Part shown: positions 24,370-33,762 of the stretch, piece after piece
How the letters are laid out: every line of letters starts with the position of its first letter
Position numbering within the stretch: the stretch's first letter is position 1
Origin: a bacterium
Lineage (GTDB): Bacteria; Bacillota_A; Clostridia; Lachnospirales; Lachnospiraceae
Assembly: GCA_004562915.1 (NCBI GenBank)
Contig: SFQZ01000005.1
Coordinates: 76,820-140,819 of the forward strand
Direction: 5' to 3'
DNA: 64,000 nt
Made by a program: the position numbers and the translations under genes
The notes under the pieces: generated by a model
What the model saw: only the letters and a program-made list of their open reading frames with translations
Database searches by the model: none
What the model was told of the DNA's origin: nothing

Positions 24370-26484
24370 TTAGATTTCTATCTCAACTTCCACCGGATGT
24401 ATTCCGGTCAGTTCAAAGCTTCTTTCATCCGGCTGACTGGTACCTGCAGATAGCCGGAATCTGTTTCCGTCTCTCCTTTTCTCTCCGCTATCATCTATCA
24501 CCATAAATGCGGATTCCGGAATGAATATTTCGATTTTCTTTTCTTCTCCCGGTTCCAGCTCTACCCGGGCAAACCCGCAGAGACTGTGATTTTTCACAGC
24601 GTATGCGGATTCCAGATTTTTTATGTAAACTTCAACTACATCTTCTGTCGCTCTGATTCCTTCATTTTTCACCTGTATCTGTAAACTTACTCCATCTTCA
24701 GTACTTACCTGCACCTCTTTCACTTTTACATTTCCATAGGTAAGCCCATAACCAAACGGATACAGTGGCTTGCGGTCCAGATACCGATAGGTTCTTCCCT
24801 TCATCGAGTAATCCGTAAATGCAGGCATATATGTCAGATCCTCATTATGGTAGAATGTGACCGGAAGTTTTCCTGACGGTGAGATCTTTCCGAACAGGAC
24901 TTCTGCAACCTGTTTTCCTCCGCCGGCTCCCGGATACCATGTCTGTAAGATTGCTGCCGCTTTTTCATTCGCATTGCTGATATCAAGAGCACTTCCTGCC
25001 ATCAGGCACAAAATGACCGGTGTGCTCTGTTCCAGAAGTCTGTCCAGCAATTCTCTCTGTACTTCCGGAAGAAGCAGATCCTGTTTGTCTCCACTGCCGA
25101 CACCGTTTCCCTGATCCATCTCTTCTCCTTCAAGGGTTTCATCCAGACCGAGACACAGTACCACTACATCACTGTTTGCTGCCACGATCATCGCTTCTGA
25201 CAGACGATCCTGTCTCATGGCAAGCCCCTCCACTCTGTCTTTATAAAGATGACATCCTTCCGCATACAGAACACGGATTTCTTCCCCGGCTTCTTTCTGA
25301 ATTCCCTCCAGCACAGTCGTATAATGAGAAGAAGTTCCATAATAATTCCCGATCATAACCCTGCGGCTGTCCGCATTGGGCCCGATCACACCGATGGTCT
25401 TTACCTGCTCTTTGTCCAGTGGTAAAATATCATTATTTTTCAGAAGAACCATGCTTTCCCTGGCGGCTTTTGCTGCCAGTTCCAGATGTTCCTTACATTC
25501 CACCATATCATAAGAAATGGTATCATATTCTGTCTCGTCAAATAAGCCCAGAAGGAAACGGGTAGTAAACAATCTTACTGCTGCCTGGGTAATCTCATCT
25601 TCTGTCACAAGCCCCAACTGGTACGCTTTCAGGATATGAAGATAAGTATTGCCACAGTTTACGTCACACCCCTTTTTCAGTGCCAGTGCTGCTGATTCCG
25701 GGGCTGTATTTGTAACCATATGACCGGTGTGGAAATCCTTGATTGCCCAGCAGTCCGACACAAAATGTCCCTGGAACTCCCATTTTCCTCTGAGAATCTC
25801 TTCCATCAGAACGGTATGTCCGCAGCAAGGTTCTCCATTAGTTCTGTTGTAGGCACCCATCACAGCTTCCACTTCTCCTTCTCTGACACAGGCCTCAAAT
25901 GCAGGAAGATAGGTTTCCCACAAATCCTTCGCTGAAACCTGCGCGTCAAATTCGTGCCGCAGATCTTCCGGTCCGCTATGGACCGCAAAATGTTTGGCAC
26001 AGGCAGCCGCCTTCAATTCCGCTCCTTCTCCCTGCAGTCCTTTGATAAAGCTTACACCCAGCTTTCCGGTCAGATAAGGATCCTCTCCGTAAGTCTCATG
26101 ACCTCTCCCCCATCTGGGATCACGGAAAATATTCACATTGGGTGACCAGAAGGTAAGTCCTTTATAGATATCTCTGTCACCCTGTTTGCTGTAAGAATTG
26201 TATTTTGCTCTTCCTTCCAGAGCAATTGCATCTCCTACCTCTTTCATCAGTTCTTCATCAAATGCCGCTGCCATACCGATCGCCTGAGGAAAACTGGTTG
26301 CAGTGCCTGCTCTCGCAACACCGTGAAGTGCCTCATTCCACCAGTTATAAGCCGGTACCTTCAGCCGTGGAATCGCCGGTGCATCATACCGAAGCTGTGA
26401 CGCTTTCTCTTCCAGTGTCATCCTCCCTACCAACTCTTCCGCCCGTTTTCTGGCCTGTTCTCTGGCCTGTTGTCTGTCTGTCAT
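24370..26484 (-). CDS. Glycoside hydrolase family 3 beta-glycosidase
   Basis: 704 aa: GH3 N-terminal barrel (about 40-330), GH3 C-terminal sandwich (about 375-590) and a fibronectin type III-like domain. The nucleophile Asp is in FVSDCWAIKDFH and the acid/base region is ETLEGEEMDQGNG. KHFAVH and MGAYNRTNGEPC fit the bacterial beta-glucosidase/beta-xylosidase branch. There is no signal peptide, so it cleaves imported oligosaccharides. GGGAGG precedes the ATG. It opens the minus-strand run toward the LUD and radical SAM genes, 17 bases upstream of the LUD start. Confidence 0.93.
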   Translation of the reverse strand: MTDRQQAREQARKRAEELVGRMTLEEKASQLRYDAPAIPRLKVPAYNWWNEALHGVARAGTATSFPQAIGMAAAFDEELMKEVGDAIALEGRAKYNSYSKQGDRDIYKGLTFWSPNVNIFRDPRWGRGHETYGEDPYLTGKLGVSFIKGLQGEGAELKAAACAKHFAVHSGPEDLRHEFDAQVSAKDLWETYLPAFEACVREGEVEAVMGAYNRTNGEPCCGHTVLMEEILRGKWEFQGHFVSDCWAIKDFHTGHMVTNTAPESAALALKKGCDVNCGNTYLHILKAYQLGLVTEDEITQAAVRLFTTRFLLGLFDETEYDTISYDMVECKEHLELAAKAARESMVLLKNNDILPLDKEQVKTIGVIGPNADSRRVMIGNYYGTSSHYTTVLEGIQKEAGEEIRVLYAEGCHLYKDRVEGLAMRQDRLSEAMIVAANSDVVVLCLGLDETLEGEEMDQGNGVGSGDKQDLLLPEVQRELLDRLLEQSTPVILCLMAGSALDISNANEKAAAILQTWYPGAGGGKQVAEVLFGKISPSGKLPVTFYHNEDLTYMPAFTDYSMKGRTYRYLDRKPLYPFGYGLTYGNVKVKEVQVSTEDGVSLQIQVKNEGIRATEDVVEVYIKNLESAYAVKNHSLCGFARVELEPGEEKKIEIFIPESAFMVIDDSGEKRRDGNRFRLSAGTSQPDERSFELTGIHPVEVEIEI

Positions 26485-26596
26485 GTCAAACCTCCCGAAT
26501 TTATATCAAAATTGTATCTACTTCTGTCCGTTCCGGCAATGAACTCTGTGCACCCTTTGCTGCCCAGAGTTACCAGAACATTTGTTGACATTCATA

Positions 26597-26898
26597 TGAT
26601 GCCAGAGTCAAAGACTTTTGATCCAGGCATCATTATATGATTTGCCCGACAAATGGGATGAGACTTTCTCATGTTTTTGCGGTCCCCAAAGTCAGTCACA
26701 GACATGCAAGCATGTCGCGACTGACCTTTTGTCCCTTGTCTCATTATATATCCAGTATAACAGAATAAGCAAAGTCCGCAACCGGGAACTTTGCTTAATA
26801 GTCCGAAAACACTTGAACAATAACGAAAATATTTTTCTGGCAGATTTATATGGTCAATAAAGTACATTGGCTGATAACAGTATATACTATTATCAGCC
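26597..26898. repeat. Hairpin-rich intergenic segment between GH3 and thiC
   Basis: No supported gene lies in 26485-26936. Four structures are visible: TGATGCC/GGCATCA (26597-26603 with 26626-26632, with TCAAA/TTTGA inside); ATGAGAC/GTCTCAT (26658-26664 with 26738-26744) closing over GACATGC/GCATGTC (26701-26716); TAAGCAAAGT/ACTTTGCTTA (26766-26775 with 26788-26797); and GGCTGATAA/TTATCAGCC (26869-26898). None has a good T run. The last matches a hairpin family found behind both AGCS genes. Confidence 0.55.
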
Positions 26899-26936
26899 TC
26901 AATACATTTACCTCTATAACAAATCAAATATACTTT

Positions 26937-28247
26937 TTATAAAATATCGATATATTCTCCGGCCAGCGCTTTATTCATACTGCGGACTGCACAGAATTTT
27001 CCGCACATACTGCAGGTGTCACTGTGATCATCTTCCGGCAGACGGTCATCACGGATGGCTTTCGCTGTTTCCGGATCCAGGGCACAGGCAAACTGTGCCT
27101 CCCAGTCAAGAGCTCTTCTGGCATCTGCCATCTTATCATCGATATCCCTTGCTCCCGGAATTCCTTTTGCAATATCAGCCGCATGTGCTGCTATCTTGGA
27201 AGCAATGATTCCCTGTTTTACATCATCCACGTTCGGAAGAGCCAGATGCTCCGCCGGAGTCACATAACACAGGAATGCTGCTCCGCTCATAGCTGCAACT
27301 GCACCGCCAATTGCTGCTGTGATATGATCATATCCCGGTGCGATATCCGTTACCAGAGGTCCAAGTACATAAAACGGTGCTCCCATACAGATACTCTTCT
27401 GCACTTCCATATTGGCTGCTACCTGATCCAGCGGCACATGTCCCGGTCCCTCCACCATAACCTGTACATTGTGATCCCACGCACGTTTGGTCAATTCGCC
27501 CAGACGAACCAATTCTTCAATCTGGCACACATCGGTAGCATCCGCAAGACATCCCGGACGGCAGGCATCGCCAAGAGAAATGGTAACGTCATGTTCTTCG
27601 CAAATTTCCAGAATCTCATCATAATATTCATAAAATGGATTTTCTTCCCCTGTCATGCTCATCCATGCAAATACAAGGCTTCCTCCGCGGCTTACGATAT
27701 TCATTTTCCGTTTATGTTTACGAATCTGCTCAATCGTCTTTCTGGTGATTCCACAATGCAGAGTAACAAAATCCACACCATCTTCCGCATGAAGACGAAC
27801 AACATCAATAAAGTCTTTTGCTGTCAGCGTAGCCAGATCTCTTTGATAATGAATCACACTGTCATATACCGGAACGGTACCGATCATGACCGGACATTCT
27901 CCGGTAAGTTTCTGACGAAACGGCTGTGTATTTCCATGACTGGATAAATCCATGATGGCCTCAGCTCCCAGATTTACCGCACTCATAACTTTTTCCATCT
28001 CAATATTGTAGTCTTTGCAGTCTCTTGACACACCGAGATTTACATTAATTTTCGTACGCAGCATGCTGCCCACGCCCTCAGGATCCAGACATTTGTGATG
28101 CTTGTTGGCAGGAATCGCAACTTTCCCTTCCGCTACAAGCTTCATCAGCTGCTCTACCGGCATATGTTCTTTTTTTGCAACAGTCTCAATCTGTGGTGTA
28201 ATGACGCCTTTTCTGGCTGCATCCATTTGTGTTGTGTAGTTTTCCAT
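26937..28247 (-). CDS. thiC: Phosphomethylpyrimidine synthase
   Basis: 436 aa, the short ThiC form of Clostridia. It is a radical SAM enzyme that turns aminoimidazole ribotide into hydroxymethylpyrimidine phosphate for thiamine synthesis. The C-terminal cluster motif CSMCGKFCA (CxxCxxxxC) is unusual among radical SAM enzymes and diagnostic. NVNLGVSRDC, MDLSSHGNT, THCGITR and MVEGPGHVPLDQ are conserved blocks. GGAGGAAAGG precedes the ATG. Controlled by the TPP riboswitch about 270 bases upstream; no other thi gene follows in this window. Confidence 0.97.
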   Translation of the reverse strand: MENYTTQMDAARKGVITPQIETVAKKEHMPVEQLMKLVAEGKVAIPANKHHKCLDPEGVGSMLRTKINVNLGVSRDCKDYNIEMEKVMSAVNLGAEAIMDLSSHGNTQPFRQKLTGECPVMIGTVPVYDSVIHYQRDLATLTAKDFIDVVRLHAEDGVDFVTLHCGITRKTIEQIRKHKRKMNIVSRGGSLVFAWMSMTGEENPFYEYYDEILEICEEHDVTISLGDACRPGCLADATDVCQIEELVRLGELTKRAWDHNVQVMVEGPGHVPLDQVAANMEVQKSICMGAPFYVLGPLVTDIAPGYDHITAAIGGAVAAMSGAAFLCYVTPAEHLALPNVDDVKQGIIASKIAAHAADIAKGIPGARDIDDKMADARRALDWEAQFACALDPETAKAIRDDRLPEDDHSDTCSMCGKFCAVRSMNKALAGEYIDIL

Positions 28248-28324
28248 TTCCTTTCCTCCATTCCAAACACTTATGCAACTATCTCCTTCGAAGATATACC
28301 CTCCAAAGGATTACAGAGATGTGG

Positions 28325-28379
28325 AACAAAGTGGGTAAGCCCACTTCAACTCCCCATATCGCTCACTCATGAGGGGCTT
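28325..28379 (+). repeat. Dispersed 55-bp intergenic repeat, copy 1
   Basis: Matches 42494-42548 at 51 of 55 positions in the same orientation. It contains AAGTGGG/CCCACTT and CCCC..GAGGGG pairings. It lies in the thiC leader, between the riboswitch terminator and the start codon. Next to it, ATCAAGTACA/TGTACTTGAT (28397-28422) forms a 10-bp hairpin, and TTCCTAT/ATAGGAA flanks 28470-28506. The 28248-28513 stretch holds no gene. Confidence 0.7.
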
Positions 28380-28513
28380 TGCACCGCACATCTCGCATCA
28401 AGTACATCAAGGTGTACTTGATAAAAAACGACAAAAGGTGGTGTCCCCAATCTGCCGCTGTATGTATGCGTTCCTATTACCTGAAAACAATTTCCGATTA
28501 TAGGAAAACCTAA

Positions 28514-28638
28514 AAAGGAGACACCCGCAGGCATCTCCATCATATACTGGTGTTATGTCCCTACGTTGGCATTATCCAAATCAGGTTATGGGTCGAAACC
28601 AATCAGTTTCCTCTCAGCCGACTTCAGTCAGCTCCCCT
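28514..28638 (-). promoter_or_regulatory. TPP riboswitch with terminator
   Basis: Read on the minus strand, the THI-box blocks are clear: GGGGAGC, GGCTGAGAGG, GACCCATAACCTGAT and GGATAATGCCAACGTAGGGA. A hairpin follows (plus 28517-28538, GGAGATGCC with GGGTGTCTCC) with TTTTT, an intrinsic terminator. Bound thiamine pyrophosphate should stop transcription before thiC. Confidence 0.95.
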
Positions 28639-28652
28639 TTGATTACTTAATT

Positions 28653-28681
28653 ATTATATGGCAAATTATTTTTTTTTTCAA
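28653..28681 (-). promoter_or_regulatory. Promoter of the thiC transcript
   Basis: Minus strand TTGAAA (28676-28681), 17 bp, TATAAT (28653-28658), directly before the riboswitch. Confidence 0.7.
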
Positions 28682-28765
28682 CTGGTTCTTTTAATATTGT
28701 AAAGATTGTGAAACCTGCCACCTTCACTTTTCTTGTCGGAATCATTACTGTCTTTCCATCATTTT

Positions 28766-29647
28766 TCATATATTATAAACCAATTTCCGATATTCCCCAG
28801 GTGACATTCCTACTATTTTACGAAATATCTGATGAAAATATTTCATGTCATCATATCCAACCCGATCAGCCACCTCCGGAATCAACATTTCACTTTCGAT
28901 CAACAGCTCACAGCTTTTTCTGATACGTACCTTTTGGAGATATTCCAGAAAAGTGACTCCTGTTTCTTTTTTGAACTTTCTGCTGACATATTGTATGCTA
29001 TAATGTTTTTCCTCACAGAATCTTCTTAATGGTGCCTTACTTCTGTAATTTTTATCCAGGTAATCTATTGATTCCAGAATTAAGTCGCTTTTTTCACAGG
29101 AACGCACAGATACCATTGCCTTTTTCTGCACCACTTTACGCAATGTTATGAGCAATATTTCAAATAATTTTCCGCGGAAAATCTCCTGATAGCCAATTTC
29201 CCGCCGGTTATATTCTTCCATCATTTCTTCCAGAAGGCGAAGAACTCTCTTATCTTCATCATAAAAAATACTGTCGGCTGGTGTCCAGTCCGGATAATTT
29301 TTATAATAACGAATCATACAGATTCTCATAAGTTCATCAAAAGAAATACAATTTCCCAGTGCTGCATTCACTATTTCCGGCTGAAAAAGGCAATTGATCA
29401 GTATCAGATTTTTACAATCCTGATAGTTATGTTTACTCCCATAATCAATAATGAAATACGCCCCCTGACTTACCGGTTCCAACATACCATTTAATGTTTG
29501 TACCGCACTTCCCTCTACCACATAAGCCAATTCAAAACAATCATGATCGTGCAGATTTGTGTCTTCCTGCTCAAAATATTTTACCACCAGTTTATCCGAC
29601 GGTTTTTGTGCTATTTCTTGTAACAATACTTTAGAGGACTGCTCCAT
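28766..29647 (-). CDS. AraC-family transcriptional regulator
   Basis: 293 aa. The N-terminal cupin domain (about 20-110) has NLHDHDCFELAYVVEG with metal- or ligand-facing His; the C-terminal AraC helix-turn-helix pair (about 190-290) ends with YFHQIFRKIVGMSPGEYRK. It is divergent from the GH78 gene and is its probable activator, responding to rhamnose or a rhamnoside. The 157-base gap between them should hold the operator. Confidence 0.9.
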   Translation of the reverse strand: MEQSSKVLLQEIAQKPSDKLVVKYFEQEDTNLHDHDCFELAYVVEGSAVQTLNGMLEPVSQGAYFIIDYGSKHNYQDCKNLILINCLFQPEIVNAALGNCISFDELMRICMIRYYKNYPDWTPADSIFYDEDKRVLRLLEEMMEEYNRREIGYQEIFRGKLFEILLITLRKVVQKKAMVSVRSCEKSDLILESIDYLDKNYRSKAPLRRFCEEKHYSIQYVSRKFKKETGVTFLEYLQKVRIRKSCELLIESEMLIPEVADRVGYDDMKYFHQIFRKIVGMSPGEYRKLVYNI

Positions 29648-29804
29648 TTCCTCTCTCCTTTTCCGTGATAAGGTTAAAATACCCCTGTATTTATATCAAA
29701 AACAACTGTTTTTTATTATCATATACCCTGCTATATTTATTATCAAGAAAGATTTATAGAATTCACACAATTTCGTTCTATTTCAAAAAGGAGGTAATCA
29801 CATT

Positions 29805-31985
29805 ATGAACTGGAAAGCAAAATGGATCAAACCCGGTATGGATCCCTGCGATGCAGCACCCGTATTTTTAAAGGATTTTGCTGTATCCGGTAAGGTAAGA
29901 AAAGCCGCCATGACAATCACAGCTCTTGGAGTTTATGAAGCCATGTTGAACCGGAAACGTGTAGGGAATTTTGTCCTGGCTCCGGGATGGACTTCTTATC
30001 ACAAAAGACTTCAATATCAGACCTATGATGTCACTGATCTTTTAGAAGGAAAAAACCAACTCACTGTTACCGTCGGTAAAGGATGGTACCGCAGCCCTAT
30101 GCCCGGCTTTGCGGCCTCTCCCTATCAGGAGTCACTGATGAAACAGCCTGCAGGTCTTCTTGTTCAGCTGATGCTTGAATATGCAGACGGTACCTGTGAA
30201 ACCATCATTTCCGATGAAACCTGGAAGTACGCAGAAAGCAAAATTCGGTTTTCGGAAATATATGACGGGGAAATCTACGATGCTTCTTATGAATCGACCT
30301 TTGATCGTAACGCCGTCTGCTTTCAGGGTCCTTCTGATACATTGATTCCTCAGCAGGGCGAGGAAATCCGTGAACAGGAACATATCGCAGCCGCCCGCAT
30401 TTTTACAACTCCCAAAGGAGAAACTGTGATTGATTTTGGTCAGGAAGTGACCGGTTACGTAGAATCCACGCTGGAAGGGAAAACAGGAGATGTTCTTGAT
30501 CTTTCCTTTGCCGAAGTTATGGATAAAGAGGGCAACTTCTATACGGAAAACTACCGTTCTGCCAAAGCTCAGTATCGTTATATTTGCTGTGACGGGAAAC
30601 AGACTTACAAGCCAAAGCTAACCTTCTGGGGTTTCCGTTATATTCGGGTCAATGAGTTTCCGGGTGGAACCGACAAAGTGACTCTGGACACATTTACCGC
30701 TATTGCTGTTCATTCGGACATGAAACGTACCGGCTATTTCAGTTGTTCCAACACAAAACTGAACAAGCTTTTTTCTAATATCATTTGGGGACAGAAAGGA
30801 AATTTTGTAGATGTGCCAACAGACTGTCCACAGAGGGACGAACGTCTGGGATGGACCGGGGATGCGCAGGTATTTGTCCGCACGGCCTGTCTGAATTATG
30901 ATGCCGAAAAGTTCTATTCCAAATGGCTTGCCGATCTTGCTGCCGACCAACCGAAAAATGGTTATGTAGGTCACGTAATTCCTGACTTACTGCAAAATCC
31001 AAATGCAAGTTCTGCCTGGGGCGATGCCGCAACGATCTGTCCATGGACCGTATATCTGGCATACGGCAATACTGATATACTAAAGCAGCAATTTACCAGC
31101 ATGAAAAAATGGATAAACTATATTACTACACATACCACAACTCCTTATTTATGGACCGGCGGCGAACACTATGGCGATTGGCTTGGCCTGGATGCCCCAT
31201 CGGGAAGTTATAAAGGTTCCAGTGATGAATCCTTCATTGCCTCTGCATTCTATGCATATTCCACATCCCTGGTTATCAAGGCAGGAAATGTGTTAGGAGA
31301 AGACGTATCTGAATTTGAAAAGCTGTATGCTGATATTGTGAACGCTTTCCGCAGACAATATCCCATTTACCATACACAGACAGAATGTGTTCTTGCTGCT
31401 CATTTCCAGCTGGCAAAGGATTGTCAGGCTGTTGCTGACCAGTTGGCAAAAATGATTGTTGACTGTGGCAATCATCTGGAAACCGGATTTGTCGGCACAC
31501 CGTATCTGTTACATGTCCTCAGTAAGTACGGTCATCTGGAACTGGCTTACACTTTATTATTACGGGAAGAATATCCATCCTGGCTTTATCCGGTAACCAA
31601 AGGTGCTACCACTATCTGGGAACATTGGGATGGTATCATGGAAGACGGTAATTTCTGGAGTGCTGACATGAACTCCTACAATCATTATGCCTACGGTTCC
31701 GTTGCAGACTGGATCTACACAGTGGCTGCCGGAATCAATACCGTAGAATCCGCACCCGGATATGAAAAAATCCTGATCAAACCTTATCCTGACACACGCC
31801 TTGACTGGTTAAAAGCATCCATCGAAACCAGACACGGACTGGTGTCTTCCGAATGGAAACACGAAGAAAACTGCTGGAGATATGAAATCACTACTCCTGT
31901 AGATACAACCATTATCATTGATGGGGTCAGCCATCAGGTAACTGCGGGAACCTACTATTTTTATAGTGATATCAAGAAGCACTAA
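29805..31985 (+). CDS. GH78-type alpha-L-rhamnosidase
   Basis: 726 aa. N-terminal beta-sandwich domains (1-300, opening MNWKAKWIKP) are followed by an (alpha/alpha)6 barrel and a C-terminal beta domain. DCPQRDERLGWTGDAQVF carries the general acid Glu, and TTIWEHWDGI carries the Glu that activates water, giving inversion. It releases terminal alpha-L-rhamnose from glycosides such as flavonoids or polysaccharide fragments. There is no signal peptide. AAAAAGGAGG precedes the ATG. Shorter than many GH78 enzymes (often 900-1000 aa), since extra N-terminal modules are absent. Confidence 0.93.
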   Translation: MNWKAKWIKPGMDPCDAAPVFLKDFAVSGKVRKAAMTITALGVYEAMLNRKRVGNFVLAPGWTSYHKRLQYQTYDVTDLLEGKNQLTVTVGKGWYRSPMPGFAASPYQESLMKQPAGLLVQLMLEYADGTCETIISDETWKYAESKIRFSEIYDGEIYDASYESTFDRNAVCFQGPSDTLIPQQGEEIREQEHIAAARIFTTPKGETVIDFGQEVTGYVESTLEGKTGDVLDLSFAEVMDKEGNFYTENYRSAKAQYRYICCDGKQTYKPKLTFWGFRYIRVNEFPGGTDKVTLDTFTAIAVHSDMKRTGYFSCSNTKLNKLFSNIIWGQKGNFVDVPTDCPQRDERLGWTGDAQVFVRTACLNYDAEKFYSKWLADLAADQPKNGYVGHVIPDLLQNPNASSAWGDAATICPWTVYLAYGNTDILKQQFTSMKKWINYITTHTTTPYLWTGGEHYGDWLGLDAPSGSYKGSSDESFIASAFYAYSTSLVIKAGNVLGEDVSEFEKLYADIVNAFRRQYPIYHTQTECVLAAHFQLAKDCQAVADQLAKMIVDCGNHLETGFVGTPYLLHVLSKYGHLELAYTLLLREEYPSWLYPVTKGATTIWEHWDGIMEDGNFWSADMNSYNHYAYGSVADWIYTVAAGINTVESAPGYEKILIKPYPDTRLDWLKASIETRHGLVSSEWKHEENCWRYEITTPVDTTIIIDGVSHQVTAGTYYFYSDIKKH

Positions 31986-31987
31986 AC

Positions 31988-32024
31988 AAAGAGGCGATGA
32001 TTCCTTTTGGAATTTCGCCTCTTT
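31988..32024 (+). terminator. Terminator after the rhamnosidase gene
   Basis: AAAGAGGCGA (31988-31997) pairs with TCGCCTCTTT (32015-32024) around an inner ATTCC/GGAAT pairing. A loose T-rich stretch follows. Confidence 0.7.
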
Positions 32025-32043
32025 ACCTATCTTTTATCTTACA

Positions 32044-32118
32044 TTATCGTATAACATTAAGTTGCTCTTTTACATATGGCTCTATTCTTGCGTACATATT
32101 CGCTGATTTTGCTGCCAT
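32044..32118 (-). pseudogene. Remnant of a RelB/DinJ-family antitoxin gene
   Basis: A 24-codon frame reads MAAKSANMYARIEPYVKEQL, the conserved N-terminus of RelB/DinJ ribbon-helix-helix antitoxins, then NVIR and stop. Full antitoxins are about 85-95 aa and are followed by a RelE/YafQ toxin gene; neither the rest nor a toxin is visible. The 32025-32314 gap holds only this fragment and its upstream inverted repeat. Confidence 0.6.
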
Positions 32119-32133
32119 ACGCTCCGTGAAGGT

Positions 32134-32151
32134 ATATCACAGCAGTGATAT
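32134..32151 (-). promoter_or_regulatory. Inverted repeat before the antitoxin remnant
   Basis: ATATCAC (32134-32140) and GTGATAT (32145-32151) with an AGCA spacer, 15 bases upstream of the remnant start. This is the expected place of an autoregulatory RelB-type operator, apparently preserved after the gene was lost. Confidence 0.4.
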
Positions 32152-32314
32152 GCAATTCGCATCGATGGACCGGAATGAAATCTCTAATCTGGGCATATAG
32201 AAAATAATTTTACATGGATAATTTCCCGCAGATCACACTCACAACTTCCAGTCATATATTTTTCCTTCTCACATAAAATATAGAAAAACCAATGTCCGTA
32301 AAAGGAGTGTGTAT

Positions 32315-32767
32315 ATGAGTTCCAAAACCAAAATCGTTGTATTACATATGAAGGAAGTAATCTACACCGTTGCTTTTCTTATTCTTGCCATATTGATGAT
32401 TGCTCTCCTTGTAATAATGTTCGGACCAAAAAAGGACATGGAAACCGCTGCCACAGCTCAGACGGCAGAACCTGACCAATATGTGGCCGGGGTCTATACT
32501 ACCGCCATAGAGCTGAATGACAACAGTTTCGATGTCCAGGTTACTGTAGACAGCAATCATATCAATTCCATCGAACTGGTAAATCTGAGCGAAGCTACTA
32601 CTGCCATGTATCCGTTGGTGGAGCCTGCACTGGAAAATCTGGCAACACAGATCTATGCCACGCAATCAACCGATAACATTACATATGAGGATGACAGCAA
32701 ATACACCTCCATGCTTCTTTTGGAAGCAATCAAATCAGCACTTGCCAAAGCCACCCCTGAATCATGA
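32315..32767 (+). CDS. Membrane-anchored FMN-binding-like domain protein
   Basis: 150 aa. One membrane segment (about 14-38) precedes an outer domain. The pattern YVAGVYTTAIELNDNSFDVQVTV, HINSIELVNL and KYTSMLLLEAIKSAL resembles FMN_bind domains (GTYTG..., I..V.V..., SGATYTSNALLEA). The Ser-Gly-Ala-Thr site for covalent flavin is replaced by EDDSKYTS, so flavin attachment is doubtful. ATG 32315 is 7 bases after AAGGAG. It stands alone. Confidence 0.6.
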   Translation: MSSKTKIVVLHMKEVIYTVAFLILAILMIALLVIMFGPKKDMETAATAQTAEPDQYVAGVYTTAIELNDNSFDVQVTVDSNHINSIELVNLSEATTAMYPLVEPALENLATQIYATQSTDNITYEDDSKYTSMLLLEAIKSALAKATPES

Positions 32768-32808
32768 ACGATGTACACAGAATTCACTTCACAGCTGTCT
32801 GCCCATAT

Positions 32809-33714
32809 CTAACGCACGAAAATACCATACCCTTCTCCGAGTTTTCCGCCTTTCTGCAGATAGTCTGCAATGGCTTTCTGCAGTTTTGTCCGGCGGGGAA
32901 GTTCTTCCGGAGTTCTTTTCCACTCATTCTGAAAAACTCTCCAGCCATCCCCAAACTGCTCTGCCTTTTCATAAGTAAGCAGTGTAAATCTTTCAACAAA
33001 GTTTTTCAGATTTCCCTCCGGCAAAAGATTCATCAGATCCGGATCCAGCAGCCAGGATTCCATCATAAATGCCGCCGGCTCTTCGGAAATATAGGCATCC
33101 GGTGTTTTCCCGTCCATCAGTTTTCCTCTGTAAAAATCCTCTGCCATCTGAAAGGCGGCATCTGCATCTTCTTTTCGCAAGGGACCGTCCGAAGGAATGT
33201 GCACATTGATCACTGTATCGCCTTTTCGTACTGTCCGACCTTTTTCCGTATATTCTTTTTCAAACGGATACGGAATCAGCTCAAACTGAAGTCTCCCCAG
33301 TGCAAACCGGGAAATATCAAAAAAACGGTCATACCAGAATCCCACAAAAATTCCATTCACTCCATAGACATCCTGGCATTCTTTTCTCTTAAACTCCAGA
33401 TCCCGCAGTGAATTTGTGAAAATTTCCATGGAAAGGTTTCTTTCTCTGTATCGGCCCTCCAAAATCTGCCAGCAGCAGAGCAGTACTAAAAGATCCAACG
33501 TATATCGGTGAATCCCCAGCTCTTCTTCCCAGCTTTCAGTTTCCTTCAGTGTTTTCACCAGAATATCTTTTTCCGACAATGAATCCATAATTTTCTTTGC
33601 CATATCCGATATTCGATTCCACTTATCTTCTTTCTCCAGCCGTTCCTCTAATCCCAGCAGTTCCTCTATCGCATCCTGCGGAAATCCTGCATCTTTCATT
33701 AAATCCTGCAACAT
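32809..33714 (-). CDS. Acyltransferase-domain protein (NAT_N/GNAT_C type)
   Basis: 301 aa. The N-terminal helical half (LLGLEERLEKEDKWNRI, YTLDLLVLLCCWQI) and the C-terminal half (LGRLQFELIPY, GDTVINVHIPSDGPL, MMESWLLDP) resemble the acyltransferase family of Firmicutes that pairs NAT_N with GNAT_C. The acyl donor and acceptor are not known. It follows nadE by 48 bases on the same strand and may be the last gene of the lgt-nadE run. Confidence 0.65.
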   Translation of the reverse strand: MLQDLMKDAGFPQDAIEELLGLEERLEKEDKWNRISDMAKKIMDSLSEKDILVKTLKETESWEEELGIHRYTLDLLVLLCCWQILEGRYRERNLSMEIFTNSLRDLEFKRKECQDVYGVNGIFVGFWYDRFFDISRFALGRLQFELIPYPFEKEYTEKGRTVRKGDTVINVHIPSDGPLRKEDADAAFQMAEDFYRGKLMDGKTPDAYISEEPAAFMMESWLLDPDLMNLLPEGNLKNFVERFTLLTYEKAEQFGDGWRVFQNEWKRTPEELPRRTKLQKAIADYLQKGGKLGEGYGIFVR

Positions 33715-33762
33715 ATAACTACCCCTTTATTATCATCTATCTTGTTACTGCAGACAGCTTTC

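Noticed and set aside
26592..26927. 111-codon minus-strand frame between GH3 and thiC
   Set aside because: It runs through four hairpins, has no ribosome binding site and a repetitive-element look; treated as non-coding.
31997..32200. 67-codon plus-strand frame
   Set aside because: It is antisense to the RelB/DinJ remnant and overlaps the rhamnosidase terminator.
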